A DNA stretch of 64,000 nt from JADKAV01 sp037045455 (lineage in GTDB: Bacteria; Actinomycetota; Actinomycetes; S36-B12; UBA10799), in contig JBAOIN010000003.1 in the NCBI GenBank assembly GCA_037045455.1, positions 1 through 64,000 on the forward strand. Direction: 5' to 3'. Shown here piece by piece: positions 55,988 to 64,000 of this stretch. A model generated the notes under the pieces. That model was not told the DNA's origin. It saw only the letters and a program-made list of their open reading frames with translations, and did not search any database. Positions within the stretch are counted from its first letter, which is position 1. The number at the start of each line of letters is the position of its first letter. A program made the position numbers and the translations under genes.

Positions 55988-57653
55988 ATGGCTGAGAAGA
56001 CGCTGGTGATCGTCGGGGTGGGCACGGTCGGGACGCAGATTGCGGGCCTGGCCAAGGACGCGGGCTGGAGTGTCCTCGGAATCGAAAAGGATGCTGCCAG
56101 CGCGCAGGCCGCGGCGGAACGTACGGGTGTGAGCGTGACGGCTGAGGTCGCCGAGGCCAAGGGGGCTGGACTGGTCATCGAGTGCCTGCCCGAGAAGGCT
56201 GCCCTGAAGCATGCGGTGTTCGGTGAGGTCGCGGCGCTGGTCGCCGAGGACGCCGTCCTCGTGACGACCGCGACCGCACTGTCGGTCACTGACTTGGCGC
56301 TGGCCACCGGCCGCCCTAACCGCGTGCTCGGCCTGTCGATGCCGCACGACCCGGCTCGCACCCACGCCGAACTCATCCGCCCGGACTTCGCCGACGCCGA
56401 TGCCGTCGAAAGCCTGCAGGCGTTCCTGGCCGACGTCGGCCGCACGGCCACGGTCGTGCGTTCCAAGCCGGGCTACATCGCCGACGGTCTGCTCTTCGGC
56501 TACCTGAACCACGCGGTCACCATGTACGAGGCCGGATACGCCAGCCGCGACGACATCGACGCGGCCATGCGCTTCGGCTGCGGCTACCCGATCGGCCCGC
56601 TGGCGCTGCTCGACAAGATCGGCATCGACACCGCCTACGACGTGTTGGATGCCCTCTACGCCAGCACCGGCCGGCGCCTGCACGCGCCGGCTCCCATCCT
56701 CAAGCAGATGATCGCCGCCGGACAGGACCGGTGACAAGGCGGGCCGGGGCTTCTACGGCGGCGACGAGCAGACCGAGACGGCTGCTGGGACCGGCGACCT
56801 GCGTGCCGTGCGCACGGTCGGCGTTGTGGGTACTGGCACCATGGCCTCCGGCATTGTCGAGGTGTTCGCCAAGTCCGGCTACGACGTGGTGTTCGTGGCC
56901 CGCAGCGAGGAGAAGGTGGCCGGGGTGCAAGCGGCCGTCACGAAGTCGCTGGACAAGGCCGTGGCCAAGGGCAAGATGACCGAGGAAGTCCGCGCCGAGG
57001 TGCTCGGTCGGTTGAACGGAGCCACCGAGCGGGAGGCACTGGGCGACGTGGACCTGGTCGTCGAAGCCATCGTGGAGAACCTCGAGGTGAAGCTCGAGTT
57101 GTTCCGCGATCTCGACCGCATCTGCAAGCCGGGCGCGATCCTGGCCACGACCACCTCGAGCCTGCCGGTGGTCGAGATGGCCGCAGTGACCGGCCGGCCG
57201 CAGGACGTCGTGGGCATGCACTTCTTCAACCCGGCGCCGATCATGAAGCTGGTCGAGGTGGTCAGCCCGCTGACCACGGGTCAGGACGTAACCGACACTG
57301 TGGTCGCGCTGTGCAAGCAGCTGGGCAAGGTGCCCGTGAAGTGTGGTGACCGAGCCGGCTTCATCGTCAACGCGCTGCTGTTCCCCTACCTGAACGACGC
57401 GGTGCTGCTGCTGGAATCGCACTACGCGACGGCCGACGAGATCGACGAGGTCATGACCAAGGGTGCTGGACTGCCGCTGGGGCCGTTCGCGCTGCTCGAT
57501 GTCGTGGGCAACGACGTCTCGCTGGCCATCGAGCAGGTGCTGCACAGCGAGTTCCGGCTGCCCGAACTGGCGCCCGCCCGGCTGCTCGAGCAGATGGTCG
57601 AGGCCGGCTACCTCGGACGCAAGACCGGCCGTGGGTTCCGCTCCTACCATTAA
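55988..57653 (+). CDS. Two-domain 3-hydroxyacyl-CoA dehydrogenase family protein (one frameshift)
   Basis: About 554 residues after repair, two fused dehydrogenase units. The C-terminal unit is standard: VVGTGTMASGIVEVFAKSGY, GMHFFNPAPIMKLVEVV, RKTGRGFRSYH. The N-terminal unit is degenerate: IVGVGTVGTQIA, and GLSMPHDPARTHAEL where HFFNP is expected, so its catalytic His is missing. Its own C-terminal part (FGCGYPIGPLALLDKIGIDT) is intact. The frame breaks near 56726; deleting one a gives AAGRTGDKAGRGFYGG and joins the units. A fused form near nucS is known from other actinobacteria. Confidence 0.85.
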
Positions 57654-57671
57654 CCCGGCGGTGAAGTCGCA

Positions 57672-57758
57672 ATCCATGAGCATTCTGGGCATGGGTTAGC
57701 ACGCCGGACGCTGAAAACCCGCCCGTTGTGCTCACGGATGCCCGGAATGCTCACGGAT
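57672..57758. repeat. Long inverted repeat (family VII)
   Basis: Two 31-base arms (57672-57702 and 57728-57758), complementary at about 27 positions; the left begins ATCCATGAGCATTCTGGGCA and the right ends AATGCTCACGGAT. The loop is 25 bases. It lies in the 166-bp gap after the two-domain dehydrogenase. No other copy seen here. Confidence 0.75.
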
Positions 57759-57819
57759 CGGCCGGGCAACGCGCGGCTTGCTGGCGCGTTGTAGCCGGAA
57801 CGAGTGGTTCGCTAAGGAC

Positions 57820-58068
57820 ATGTCCCGCCGCAACCGCCGCCGACCCGAGCAGTCCCGACCGCTGTCGGCGGGGTATGCCGGACGCCGGCGGGAGGGCGAC
57901 TTCATGGTCCAGCCGGTGAGCGGCGGGCAGGCCGGCAAGGCCTACGTCTGTCCGGGCTGCAACCAGCAGATCGCGGCCGGGGTTGCGCACGTGGTCGCGT
58001 GGTCGGAGTTCGAGGGCCCGGAGTACCGCCGGCACTGGCACACGCCGTGCTGGAATCGGCGTCGCTAG
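57820..58068 (+). CDS. Small zinc-ribbon-like actinobacterial protein
   Basis: 82 residues. A basic N-terminus (MSRRNRRRPEQSRP), then YVCPGCNQQIAAGVAHVVAW and HWHTPCW, giving Cys/His ligands for one zinc. Related short proteins occur near nucS in Streptomyces and are often labelled ATP/GTP-binding without evidence. ATG at 57820. Confidence 0.75.
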   Translation: MSRRNRRRPEQSRPLSAGYAGRRREGDFMVQPVSGGQAGKAYVCPGCNQQIAAGVAHVVAWSEFEGPEYRRHWHTPCWNRRR

Positions 58069-58087
58069 GGCGGTGGCCCCAGGATCC

Positions 58088-58131
58088 TTCACCGTTGTCG
58101 AAGAACGGTGATGGATTGTCCAAACGGTGAA
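58088..58131. repeat. Family V palindrome, copy 2
   Basis: TTCACCGTT at the left and AACGGTGAA at the right are perfect complements; a second AACGGTGA at 58104-58111 allows an alternative, shorter hairpin. The outer arms equal those of the copy at 35534-35592. It sits between convergent genes and may act as a terminator. Confidence 0.65.
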
Positions 58132-58144
58132 GTCGACCACTAGC

Positions 58145-58546
58145 TCAGCGCAGCTCGACCCGCACCGGCGTCGGCAGCTCGAGACTGCGCCCGACGGTGC
58201 ACAGCCGGTCATGGGACTCCGCGGCGATCCGGGGCAGGACCGTGCGGGCGGCGTCCCCTTCCGGCCCCTGCGGGAAGCGCACCTCGAAACCCACCACCAC
58301 GTCCAGCAGGCGGTTGCCCTGCTCCGTGCGCTCCTTGCGGGCGCTGACCTCGACCGCGAACTGCTCGGGTTGCGCCCGGCGGCTGGTCACGTGATCGACG
58401 TCGATGGCGGTACAGGCCGCCAGCGCCGCGAGCAGCAGCTCGACAGCGGAGAATTCGACCTCGCCACCGATTCGGACCTGCCCCCCGGCTTCGTTGGTGG
58501 CCACATACTCGCCGAGAGCACTTCGTTGCAGGCGGATCGTCGTCAT
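58145..58546 (-). CDS. OsmC-family protein
   Basis: 133 residues from the ATG at 58546. The redox-type Cys region LLLAALAACTAIDVDHV and the C-terminal Cys in RIAAESHDRLCTVGRSLE are the paired cysteines of the OsmC/Ohr family, which reduces organic hydroperoxides. The OsmC or Ohr subtype is not resolved. Divergent from the GGDEF gene. Confidence 0.88.
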   Translation of the reverse strand: MTTIRLQRSALGEYVATNEAGGQVRIGGEVEFSAVELLLAALAACTAIDVDHVTSRRAQPEQFAVEVSARKERTEQGNRLLDVVVGFEVRFPQGPEGDAARTVLPRIAAESHDRLCTVGRSLELPTPVRVELR

Positions 58547-58609
58547 GGCGCCGAATGTAGGCGTTTTAGCGGGTCGGGCGCATACTGGAAGTGGGTGGGG
58601 AGGTTTCTC

Positions 58610-59470
58610 ATGCAGGGGGTCTACCAGGCGATTCTGGATCGCATGGAGGAGGGGGTCTGCGTCGTCGATGCCGGCGGCCGGATCACGCTGTGGAACGCCG
58701 CTGCCGAGCAGATCACCGGATATCGCGGATCGGACGTGCTCGGTCGCGCTGCCATGGAGGTGCTGCCGGATGGCGCCTCGGACGACACCGCCGCTGCCGA
58801 CCGTCAGGTGTACCTGCACCACAAGCACGGCCACCAGTTGCCGGTGATCCTGCGCCGGACCGCTCTGCTCGACGAGCGGGGGGCGGACACCGGCTGTTTG
58901 ATCTTCCTCTCGGCCGTCCCCGGCGCCCGCCCGGCGCACGGTGGGCTGCAACTGGCCGAGGGCGACCGCGATCCTTTGACCGAACTGGCCAACCGGCGCT
59001 GCGTCCAGCGGCACATCGAGCCGCTGGTGGCTGCCGAGTCGAACCCGCTGGGTGTGCTGTTCATCGATGTCGACGGGTTCAAGGCGGTGAACGACCGGCT
59101 GGGCCACTCGATGGGCGACCGGGTGCTGCGCATGGTGGCACGGACCGTGGCCAACGGCTTGCGGCAGTCCGACTGGGCGGTGCGCTGGGGCGGTGAGGAG
59201 TTCGTGGCCGTCGTCCACGCTGCCCGCGCCGAGGAGCTCGCCGAAGTGGCGGAGCGGCTGCGCACGTTGATCTCCAGTTCCTGGGTGGAGGCTGCCGGCA
59301 CGCGGATCTCGGTCACCGTGTCCATCGGCGCCACGATGGTGGAACCGGGGCAGAGCCTGGAATCCGCGATCGATCGGGCGGATCATCTGATGTATGAGAG
59401 CAAGCGGGCGGGTCGCAACCGCGTCACCAGCGCTCGGCCCGGCATCGTGGTGGACCTGACCACCAGCTGA
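58610..59470 (+). CDS. PAS-GGDEF diguanylate cyclase
   Basis: 286 residues. An N-terminal PAS domain (GVCVVDAGGRITLWNAAAEQ, ITGYRGSDVLGRAAMEVLP) senses an unknown cue. The C-terminal GGDEF domain has FIDVDGFKAVNDRLGHSMGD and the active-site RWGGEEFVAVV, so it should make cyclic-di-GMP. No RxxD inhibitory site is obvious. ATG at 58610 after GGGGAGG. The ABC exporter starts 13 bp later and may be co-transcribed. Confidence 0.92.
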   Translation: MQGVYQAILDRMEEGVCVVDAGGRITLWNAAAEQITGYRGSDVLGRAAMEVLPDGASDDTAAADRQVYLHHKHGHQLPVILRRTALLDERGADTGCLIFLSAVPGARPAHGGLQLAEGDRDPLTELANRRCVQRHIEPLVAAESNPLGVLFIDVDGFKAVNDRLGHSMGDRVLRMVARTVANGLRQSDWAVRWGGEEFVAVVHAARAEELAEVAERLRTLISSSWVEAAGTRISVTVSIGATMVEPGQSLESAIDRADHLMYESKRAGRNRVTSARPGIVVDLTTS

Positions 59471-59483
59471 CAAGGAGGCCCGG

Positions 59484-60380
59484 ATGGACGTCGTCATCGA
59501 CGTGCAAGGGGTTGTGAAGAAGTTCGGCAGCACACTGGCCCTGGACGGCCTGGACCTGCAGGTGGAACGCGGGGAGGTGCATGCCTTCCTGGGTCCGAAC
59601 GGCGCCGGCAAGACCACCACGCTGCGCATCCTGCTTGGGCTACTGCGGCGCGACGGCGGCAGCATCGAAGTGCTCGGCAAGGACCCTTGGACGGATGCGG
59701 TCGCGCTGCACTCCCAGTTGGCCTACGTGCCCGGAGAGGTGAATCTGTGGCCACAACTGACCGGCGGTGAGGTGATCGACCTGCTCGGTCGCCTGCACGG
59801 TGGCCTGGACCCCCAGCGCCGGGCGCGCTACCTGGAACTGTTCGAGCTCGACCCGACCAAGAAGTCCCGCTCCTACTCCAAGGGCAACCGGCAGAAGGTG
59901 GCGCTGATCGCTGCATTGGCCGCCGACGTCCCTCTGTTGCTGCTCGACGAGCCGACGTCGGGTCTCGATCCGCTCATGGACGCCCGGTTCCGCGATTGCG
60001 TGCATGCGTTCCGGGAAGGTGGCGGCACGGTGCTGCTGTCCTCGCACATCCTCAGCGAGGCCGAAGCCCTGTCCGACCGGGTGACGATCATCCGCAACGG
60101 CAAAGCGATGGAAAGCGGCAGCCTGCAACAACTGCGGCACCTGTCCCGCACCCGCATCGATGCCCGGGTGGCGGAAGTGCCTTCGGGCCTGCACGACATC
60201 CCCGGCGTTCATGACCTCGATGTCGAGGGGCAGCGGGTGACGTGCGAGGTCGGCGACGACGGAATCGGTCTACTCATGTCCGCGTTGTCCGAAGGCGGGC
60301 TGCAGGCGCTGACGAGTCAGCAGCCCACGCTCGAGGAGGTGTTCCTCAAGCACTACCAGGACGGCGCCGGCGATGAGTGA
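59484..60380 (+). CDS. ABC exporter ATP-binding protein
   Basis: 298 residues. Walker A LGPNGAGKTTTLRILLG, signature SYSKGNRQKVALIAAL, Walker B LLLLDEPTSGLDPLMDARF, H-loop LSSHILSEAEALSD. The SKGNRQK signature and C-terminal extension are typical of ABC-2 exporters in actinobacteria, often for antibiotics or lipids. Overlaps the permease gene by 8 bp. Confidence 0.93.
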   Translation: MDVVIDVQGVVKKFGSTLALDGLDLQVERGEVHAFLGPNGAGKTTTLRILLGLLRRDGGSIEVLGKDPWTDAVALHSQLAYVPGEVNLWPQLTGGEVIDLLGRLHGGLDPQRRARYLELFELDPTKKSRSYSKGNRQKVALIAALAADVPLLLLDEPTSGLDPLMDARFRDCVHAFREGGGTVLLSSHILSEAEALSDRVTIIRNGKAMESGSLQQLRHLSRTRIDARVAEVPSGLHDIPGVHDLDVEGQRVTCEVGDDGIGLLMSALSEGGLQALTSQQPTLEEVFLKHYQDGAGDE

Positions 60381-61956
60381 CTTCACCGGCACCGGCACGC
60401 TGGTCCGCCTGGCGCTACGCCGCGACCGCATCCTGCTGCCAGCCTGGATTCTGGTGTTCGCGGGCATGGCCTACAGTTCAGCGGCCGCGACAGTTGGGCT
60501 GTACCCGGACGAGGCCGCCCGCCGCACCGCTGCGGAGGCGGTGAACTCCTCGACCGCCTTGGTCGCGTTGTACGGACCGGTGTACGACCCCGAGAGCCTC
60601 GGCGAGATCTCACTGTTCAAGATGACAGCCTTCGGCGCGGCGCTGGCTGCCGTTTTGATGATCTTCCTCGTGGTCCGGCACACCCGTGGTGACGAGGAAT
60701 CCGGACGCTTGGAACTCATGGCCTCGGGTCGGCTCGGCCGCAACGCCCCGCTGACGGCGGCGCTGATCGTTGTAACTGGCGCCAGTCTGGTGATGGCTCT
60801 GCTCAGTGCTGGTGCGCTAAGTTCCACGGGCTTGAGTGGCCAGGGTTCGCTGGCGTTCGGTCTCGGCTGGGGCCTTACCGGTCTGGCCTTCGGAGCAGTT
60901 GCCGCAATCTGTGTGCAGATCACTACCGGCGCCCGGGCGGCGCGCGGAATTGCGCTGATCGCACTGGCCGTCGCGTATGCGATCCGGGCGATCGCCGATG
61001 TCACTGAAGGCACGTGGCTGTCGTGGTTGTCGCCCATCGGCTGGATGCAGCAGGTGCGCGCCTACGCCGGGGATCGCTGGTGGGTTCTGCTACTCCCGCT
61101 GGCACTGACCGTGGTGTGCGTGCCGATCGCGTTCGCCCTGCGCAGCCGACGGGACCTGGGGGCCGGGTTCATCACCGACCGTCCGGGTCCGGCTCACGGC
61201 CGCCTCGGCACGGTGTGGGGTCTGGCCTGGCGCTTGCAGCGGTCGGTGCTGCTGGTCTGGGCGGCGGTCTTCGCGCTGTTCGGCTTGCTGATGGGGTCGT
61301 TGATCGAATCGAGCACCGGGTTCCTGAACAGTGAGCAGGCGATCGAATTCCTGGAGAAACTCGGTGGGGCCAAGACGCTGACCGACGCGTTTCTGGGCAC
61401 GGAGCTGAGTTTCATGGGGATCATCGTGACCGGCTTCGGGATCAGTGCGGCCGCCCGGTTGCGCTCCGAGGAGACCGATGGGCACGCCGAGGTGCTGCTG
61501 GCCCAGCCCGTTGACCGGTTGCGCTGGGCGTTGAGCCACATCCTGATCGCGGCCGGCGGAGTCGCGGCCATCCTGCTCGCAGGTGGCCTGGGCCTGGCGA
61601 TCGGGGCCGCCCTGACGACCGACAACGCTCCGGGTTTCTGGTCGCTGGTAGGTGCCGCACTTGCGCGAGTGCCGGCTGCGTGGGTGCTCACGGCGGTGGT
61701 GGTGCTGCTGTTCGGATGGCTGCCGCGCTGGGTTCCCCTGGCCTGGGGGGTGTTCGTCGCCGCGCTGGTGCTCGGCGAGTTCGCGCCGCTGTGGGACGCT
61801 CCGCAATGGGTGATGGACGTCTCGCCATTCGTGCACTCGCCGCGGTTGCCCGCTGCCAGCGCCTCGATGGGCGGGCTGATTCCGCTGGCGGCCATCGCGG
61901 TGGTCCTGCTGGTGGTGGGTCTGGTGGGCTGGCGGCGGCGCGATCTGCAGCCGTGA
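60373..61956 (+). CDS. ABC-2-type exporter permease (polyketide-antibiotic-exporter-like)
   Basis: 527 residues with about twelve membrane segments in two halves, the size class of antibiotic exporter permeases such as those annotated for polyketides. Conserved stretches include EESGRLELMASGRLGRNAPL and its echo EETDGHAEVLLAQPVDRLRW in the second half, showing an internal duplication. Substrate unknown; no biosynthetic genes are near. Confidence 0.88.
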   Translation: MSDFTGTGTLVRLALRRDRILLPAWILVFAGMAYSSAAATVGLYPDEAARRTAAEAVNSSTALVALYGPVYDPESLGEISLFKMTAFGAALAAVLMIFLVVRHTRGDEESGRLELMASGRLGRNAPLTAALIVVTGASLVMALLSAGALSSTGLSGQGSLAFGLGWGLTGLAFGAVAAICVQITTGARAARGIALIALAVAYAIRAIADVTEGTWLSWLSPIGWMQQVRAYAGDRWWVLLLPLALTVVCVPIAFALRSRRDLGAGFITDRPGPAHGRLGTVWGLAWRLQRSVLLVWAAVFALFGLLMGSLIESSTGFLNSEQAIEFLEKLGGAKTLTDAFLGTELSFMGIIVTGFGISAAARLRSEETDGHAEVLLAQPVDRLRWALSHILIAAGGVAAILLAGGLGLAIGAALTTDNAPGFWSLVGAALARVPAAWVLTAVVVLLFGWLPRWVPLAWGVFVAALVLGEFAPLWDAPQWVMDVSPFVHSPRLPAASASMGGLIPLAAIAVVLLVVGLVGWRRRDLQP

Positions 61957-61971
61957 TTAGGCTCGGGAAGC

Positions 61972-62705
61972 ATGGAGCGGATAGGTGCCAACTCGGTGCT
62001 GCCTGCCCGCCGCGAGTCCCTGACGCTGCTGACACCCGGACGGCCTTCGCCTGGTCGCCGAGCTGGCCCTGCCGCTGGATCGCGACCCGGTCGCGACGCT
62101 GGTGTGTGTGCACCCGCTGCCCACCCACGGCGGCATGATGGACTCCCACCTGTACCGCAAGGCCGCTTGGCGACTGCCCGCGCTGGCCGATCTCGGGGTC
62201 CTGCGCTTCAACACCCGTGGCACCAGCAGCGCAGCCGGTACCAGTGAGGGCACCTTCGATGAAGGCAACGCCGAGGGCCTGGATCTACAGGCCGCGGTCG
62301 CCGCAGCGGCGGGACTTCCGAACGTGTGGCTAGTGGGCTGGAGTTTCGGCACGGATGTCGTGCTGCGGCACGGTCTGGTGCCTGGCATCAAGGGGGCCAT
62401 TCTGCTCAGCCCGCCGTTGCGCTTTGCCACCGATGCCGATCTCGAGCGCTGGGCCGGGGACGGCCGGCCCTTGGTGGCGATGGTGCCCGAGTTCGACGAC
62501 TTCCTGCCCCCTGCCGACGCTGCCCCGCACTTCGCCCGCGTCCCACAGACGGAGTTCATCGCGGTGCCTGGTGCCAAGCACCTGTGGGTGGGGGAGCGTG
62601 CTACCAGTACCGTGCTGAATCAACTCGTCACGACCGTTAGCGGAATTCCGACCGTCCTGCCGAGCAGCGTGGGATGGACCTATGGAGAAGTGGAGCGACC
62701 TATGA
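61972..62705 (+). CDS. Alpha/beta hydrolase (two frameshifts)
   Basis: About 243 residues after repair. The N-terminus (MERIGANSVLPARRESLTLL) is in one frame; the core (LRLVAELALPLDRDPVATLV, CVHPLPTHGGMMDSHLYRKA, nucleophile VGWSFGTDVVLRHG, late His in PGAKHLWVG) is in the next. The C-terminus WDGPMEKWSDL and its stop are in a third, and this stop overlaps the following ATG (ATGA). Breaks near 62033 and 62665. Without the second repair the hydrolase would be falsely fused to the SDR. Confidence 0.8.
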
Positions 62706-63461
62706 GTCAGCTGGAAGGCAAGAAGGCGTTGGTGACCGGCGCCAGCCGGGGCATCGGGCGCGAGATTGCGCTGGAGTACGCGCGGCAGGGAGCCGACGTG
62801 GCCGTTCTGGCCCGCAACGCCGAACTGCTCGAGGAGGTGGCAGGCTGAGATCCGTGGCCTCGGCCGGACGGCTGTGGTGACCGTGGCCGATGTCACCGAT
62901 GCCGACCGGGTCCAGGCGGCTGCCCAGGAAGCCGTGGACGGCCTCGGCGGGCTGGACGTACTGGTCAACAACGCGGGCGGCAACTCGTTCTCCTCGCCGG
63001 TGGTCGGGATGCGGTTCTCGGGGTGGGAGAAGACCCAGAACCTCAACGTCGCCTCGACCGTGCACATGCTGCAAGCCGTAGGCCCTGTGCTGCTCGGCCA
63101 GAAGTCCGGTTCGGTCATCAACGTCGCCAGCGTCGCAGGAATGCGGGGCGCGCCGATGATGAGCCACTACGGCGCCGCCAAAGCCGCCATCATGTCGCTG
63201 ACCCGCAGCGTGGCGGTCGAGTGGGCCTGGGCCGGGGTGCGTTGCAACACCCTGCTGCCAGGCTGGATCGAGACCGACCTCACGGAGTTCCTGCGGGCAG
63301 CCCCGGACGGCGGTGCCGGTGCGCTCGCGCGGGTGCCGATGCAGCGTTGGGGACAGGTCGCGGAGATCGCGGCCGGTGCGGTCTTCCTGGCGTCCGACGC
63401 GTCGTCGTTCATGACCGGCCAGGAGCTGATCCTGGACGGCGGGTTGTCGGCGATGCCGTAG
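62702..63461 (+). CDS. SDR-family oxidoreductase (one frameshift)
   Basis: About 252 residues after repair. N-terminal ALVTGASRGIGREIALEYAR, NNAGGNSFSS, catalytic YGAAKAAIMSLTRSVAVEWA and the C-terminal FMTGQELILDGGL. The frame breaks near 62843; deleting one g gives EEVAAEIRGLGRTAVVTV. Overlaps the hydrolase gene by 4 bp, so the two are probably one unit. Substrate unknown. Confidence 0.88.
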
Positions 63462-63536
63462 CGGGGTCCGGCATGTTGATCATCCCGCGAGAGGGGCGTG
63501 TCAGGTGCGACCGTGAGCGGGTATCGGCTATTCGGT

Positions 63537-63623
63537 GTCCGGAATTGCAACGCGTTCGGCGAAGAAGGGCGCTTTCGGGGCCGAATCCGGCGGTTTTGCC
63601 CCTAACGTTTTGCGAATCCGGAC
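63537..63623. repeat. Family II inverted repeat, copy 2
   Basis: Left arm GTCCGGAATTGCAACGCGTT, right arm AACGTTTTGCGAATCCGGAC; 16 of 20 positions pair. The outer ends equal copy 1 at 53365-53450 but the middle differs. It lies in the 409-bp gap 63462-63870; I see no gene in the rest of that gap. Confidence 0.75.
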
Positions 63624-63870
63624 ACGCACCCGCAGTCAGGTACCCCATCAGCAGAAGGTACGCAGACTCGACCTGCTGCACCGCCGACTGCATCAGAAGA
63701 ATTATCGAAAGTGGTGAAAGCAGTCTGTCCGGTCTTGCAGCATTTGCGGGTCTAGTGCCTGTCGCCGACTATCAGCGATGGCCGCAAGGGCTCCGGCGCA
63801 ACCACGCCGCGGCCGGTCGCCCATCTACCCCGGGGTTGCCGGGCCACCGCTCATGGGAAAGGCTGAGGGC

Positions 63871-64000
63871 ATGAGCATCGTGGACGTGCGCGACCGGATC
63901 GGGTCGCTGGAGAACGTGCTGGACAAGGTCGACGGGGTCGTGCTGGACACCGACAAGATCCTGGAGAAGGCCGACGCCGCGCTTGAGGTCGCGGAGAAGG
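63871..64000 (+). CDS. Start of a coiled-coil protein, cut by the window end
   Basis: ATG at 63871 with the ribosome-like AAAGG upstream. The 43 visible residues (MSIVDVRDRIGSLENVLDKV, then LDTDKILEKADAALEVAEK) form a heptad-like charged helix. No stop before the window end. Function unknown. Confidence 0.45.
   Translation, partial: MSIVDVRDRIGSLENVLDKVDGVVLDTDKILEKADAALEVAEK

Noticed and set aside
62102..62848. A hydrolase-SDR fusion protein
   Set aside because: The two lie in one frame only because of a base shift near 62665; another frame gives a natural hydrolase end with a stop overlapping the SDR ATG.
63409..63693. A 94-residue minus-strand frame after the last SDR
   Set aside because: It runs through a family II repeat and into the SDR gene; no motif or convincing ribosome site.

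Overview
The window is high-GC DNA (about two thirds G+C by eye) from an actinobacterium (Actinomycetota). Several independent markers support this. They are NucS mismatch endonuclease, an ERCC4-nuclease/Lsr2 fusion, a Rho factor with a long Q/N/R-rich insertion, MurA with Asp in place of the fosfomycin-target Cys, a PduO-type cobalamin adenosyltransferase just after the ATP synthase operon, a two-domain 3-hydroxyacyl-CoA dehydrogenase near nucS, and -10 boxes of the TACACT type. The genus cannot be fixed from the sequence alone. It is chromosomal housekeeping DNA; I see no phage, plasmid, transposase, rRNA or CRISPR array.

Layout. 1-2.4 kb: a broken Mrr-like restriction gene, an SDR oxidoreductase and an ERCC4-Lsr2 nuclease, all minus strand. 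2.4-5.6 kb: gatCAB. 5.8-12.4 kb: a VanZ-like protein, sbcDC, an alkyltransferase-like protein, a small metallopeptidase, and a DUF4097-like/DUF2089-like pair. 12.4-14.0 kb (minus): an acyltransferase and a membrane protein. 14.0-16.4 kb: an LRV-repeat protein, a beta-propeller glycosidase-like protein, tRNA-Arg(CCG) and a lipoprotein. 16.4-23.6 kb: argS, an SDR, lysA, hom, thrC, thrB (aspartate-family amino acids). 23.7-29.6 kb: a CoA-binding protein, rho, a PadR regulator with its membrane partner, rpmE, prfA, prmC. 29.6-34.8 kb: a maltose-type ABC transporter (malF, malG, ATPase, malE). 34.8-38.1 kb: a Sua5/YrdC-like protein, glyA, a WecA-like transferase. 38.2-45.8 kb: atpI-like, atpZ-like, atpBEFHAGDC. 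45.9-53.3 kb: an AbiEi/DUF559-type gene, pduO, an unknown secreted protein, an alpha/beta hydrolase, a CPBP protease, murA. 53.5-58.1 kb: two 3-hydroxyacyl-CoA dehydrogenases, nucS, a tandem-GNAT protein, a small zinc-ribbon protein. 58.1-64 kb: OsmC, PAS-GGDEF, an ABC exporter, an alpha/beta hydrolase, an SDR and a truncated ORF.

Two window-wide observations stand out. First, many intergenic gaps hold imperfect palindromes, and several belong to dispersed families: a ~75-bp family with five copies, an ~86-bp family with two, a ~45-bp family with two, a TTCACCGTT/AACGGTGAA pair, and single long hairpins. They lie mainly at gene 3' ends, one reads into the end of a protein, and two flank the AbiEi/DUF559 gene. 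Second, at least 14 genes, including essential ones (atpD, atpC, murA, gatB), are broken by single-base shifts. Most are repaired exactly by deleting one base, which points to sequence error more than to biology. I annotate these as single genes with the shift noted.
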